Assembly: GCA_963800725.1 (NCBI GenBank)
Contig: CAWDCE010000002.1
Coordinates: forward strand, 1 to 64,000
Direction of reading: 5' to 3'
DNA from: Bog-473 sp963800725
GTDB taxonomy: Bacteria; Actinomycetota; Acidimicrobiia; Acidimicrobiales; RAAP-2
DNA: 64,000 bases
Shown here in pieces: positions 63,955 to 64,000 of this stretch. The notes beneath the pieces were generated by a model that was given only the letters and a program-made list of their open reading frames with translations, had not been told where the DNA came from and searched no databases. How positions within the stretch are numbered: the first letter of the stretch is position 1; each line of letters starts with the position of its first letter. The translations under genes were made by a program, and so were the position numbers.

Positions 63955-64000
63955 GTCCGCCTCGCCGATCCCTCAGGCCGGGGCGGTCACCTTCAAGGTG

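Overview
The window looks like a high-GC actinobacterial chromosome, most likely an uncultured member of the Acidimicrobiia or a close relative. Indicators are F420-type LLM and PNPOx-like oxidoreductases, a wax-ester synthase/DGAT, an ECF42-type sigma factor with its DGPF/YCII partner, GWY (DUF2510-like) proteins, oligoribonuclease and a 1-Cys peroxiredoxin. No rRNA or species marker is present, so the assignment is an inference. Many genes, above all in the right half, are broken by single-base frameshifts across which family-conserved residues continue. This looks more like uncorrected indels from long reads than gene decay, and frameshifted genes are listed here as one feature each.

Region 1 (1-2606) is an IS21-family insertion sequence with a frame-broken istA, an istB helper and doubled terminal repeats. 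Region 2 (about 2.7-32.05 kb) is an accessory island at a tRNA-Gly(GCC) gene (31979-32053, minus). Four extra copies of the tRNA 3' half lie at 2710, 8841, 21139 and 27520. Each stops exactly in the anticodon loop and is followed by a related arm. This is the pattern left by four elements inserted one after another at the same tRNA. No integrase is recognisable in any of them, although the arms read as the conserved end of a protein that stops at the attachment site.

The island is also filled with about 30 copies of a roughly 40-bp imperfect hairpin repeat (GTGCCGCA..GGTGTCACCC..CCGGCG..GGGGACACC). The copies all point the same way and lie one per gene boundary. For minus-strand genes, the majority, the repeat sits directly downstream of the stop codon, as attC sites do in integrons, but the attC core triplets are missing. 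The passengers are unrelated single genes or gene pairs: DinB, GH1, VOC, hydrolase-cyclase fusion, CDF transporter, PNPOx, SDR/TetR, YCII/ECF42, kinase, GNAT, phosphoesterase, lipoproteins and many orphans. This cassette-like array is the main candidate for an undescribed system.

Region 3 (32.1-44.3 kb) is core chromosome: WS/DGAT, dUTPase, oligoribonuclease, acyl-CoA synthetase, peroxiredoxin, enoyl-CoA hydratase, a HAD phosphatase, a glycosyltransferase, a methyltransferase, a Wzt/Wzm polysaccharide exporter, ClpP and tRNA-Leu(UAG). Region 4 (44.5-64 kb) continues a surface-polysaccharide locus: methyltransferases, GT4 and GT2-GT4 fusion glycosyltransferases, two membrane GT-C-like proteins, a lipoprotein, a secreted beta-propeller protein, glycerate kinase, an SDR, an FkbM-like protein and two tandem GT4 paralogues. 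It ends with an LLM oxidoreductase translationally coupled to an alpha/beta hydrolase. The glycosyltransferases, methyltransferases and ABC exporter probably build and export a methylated cell-surface glycan.
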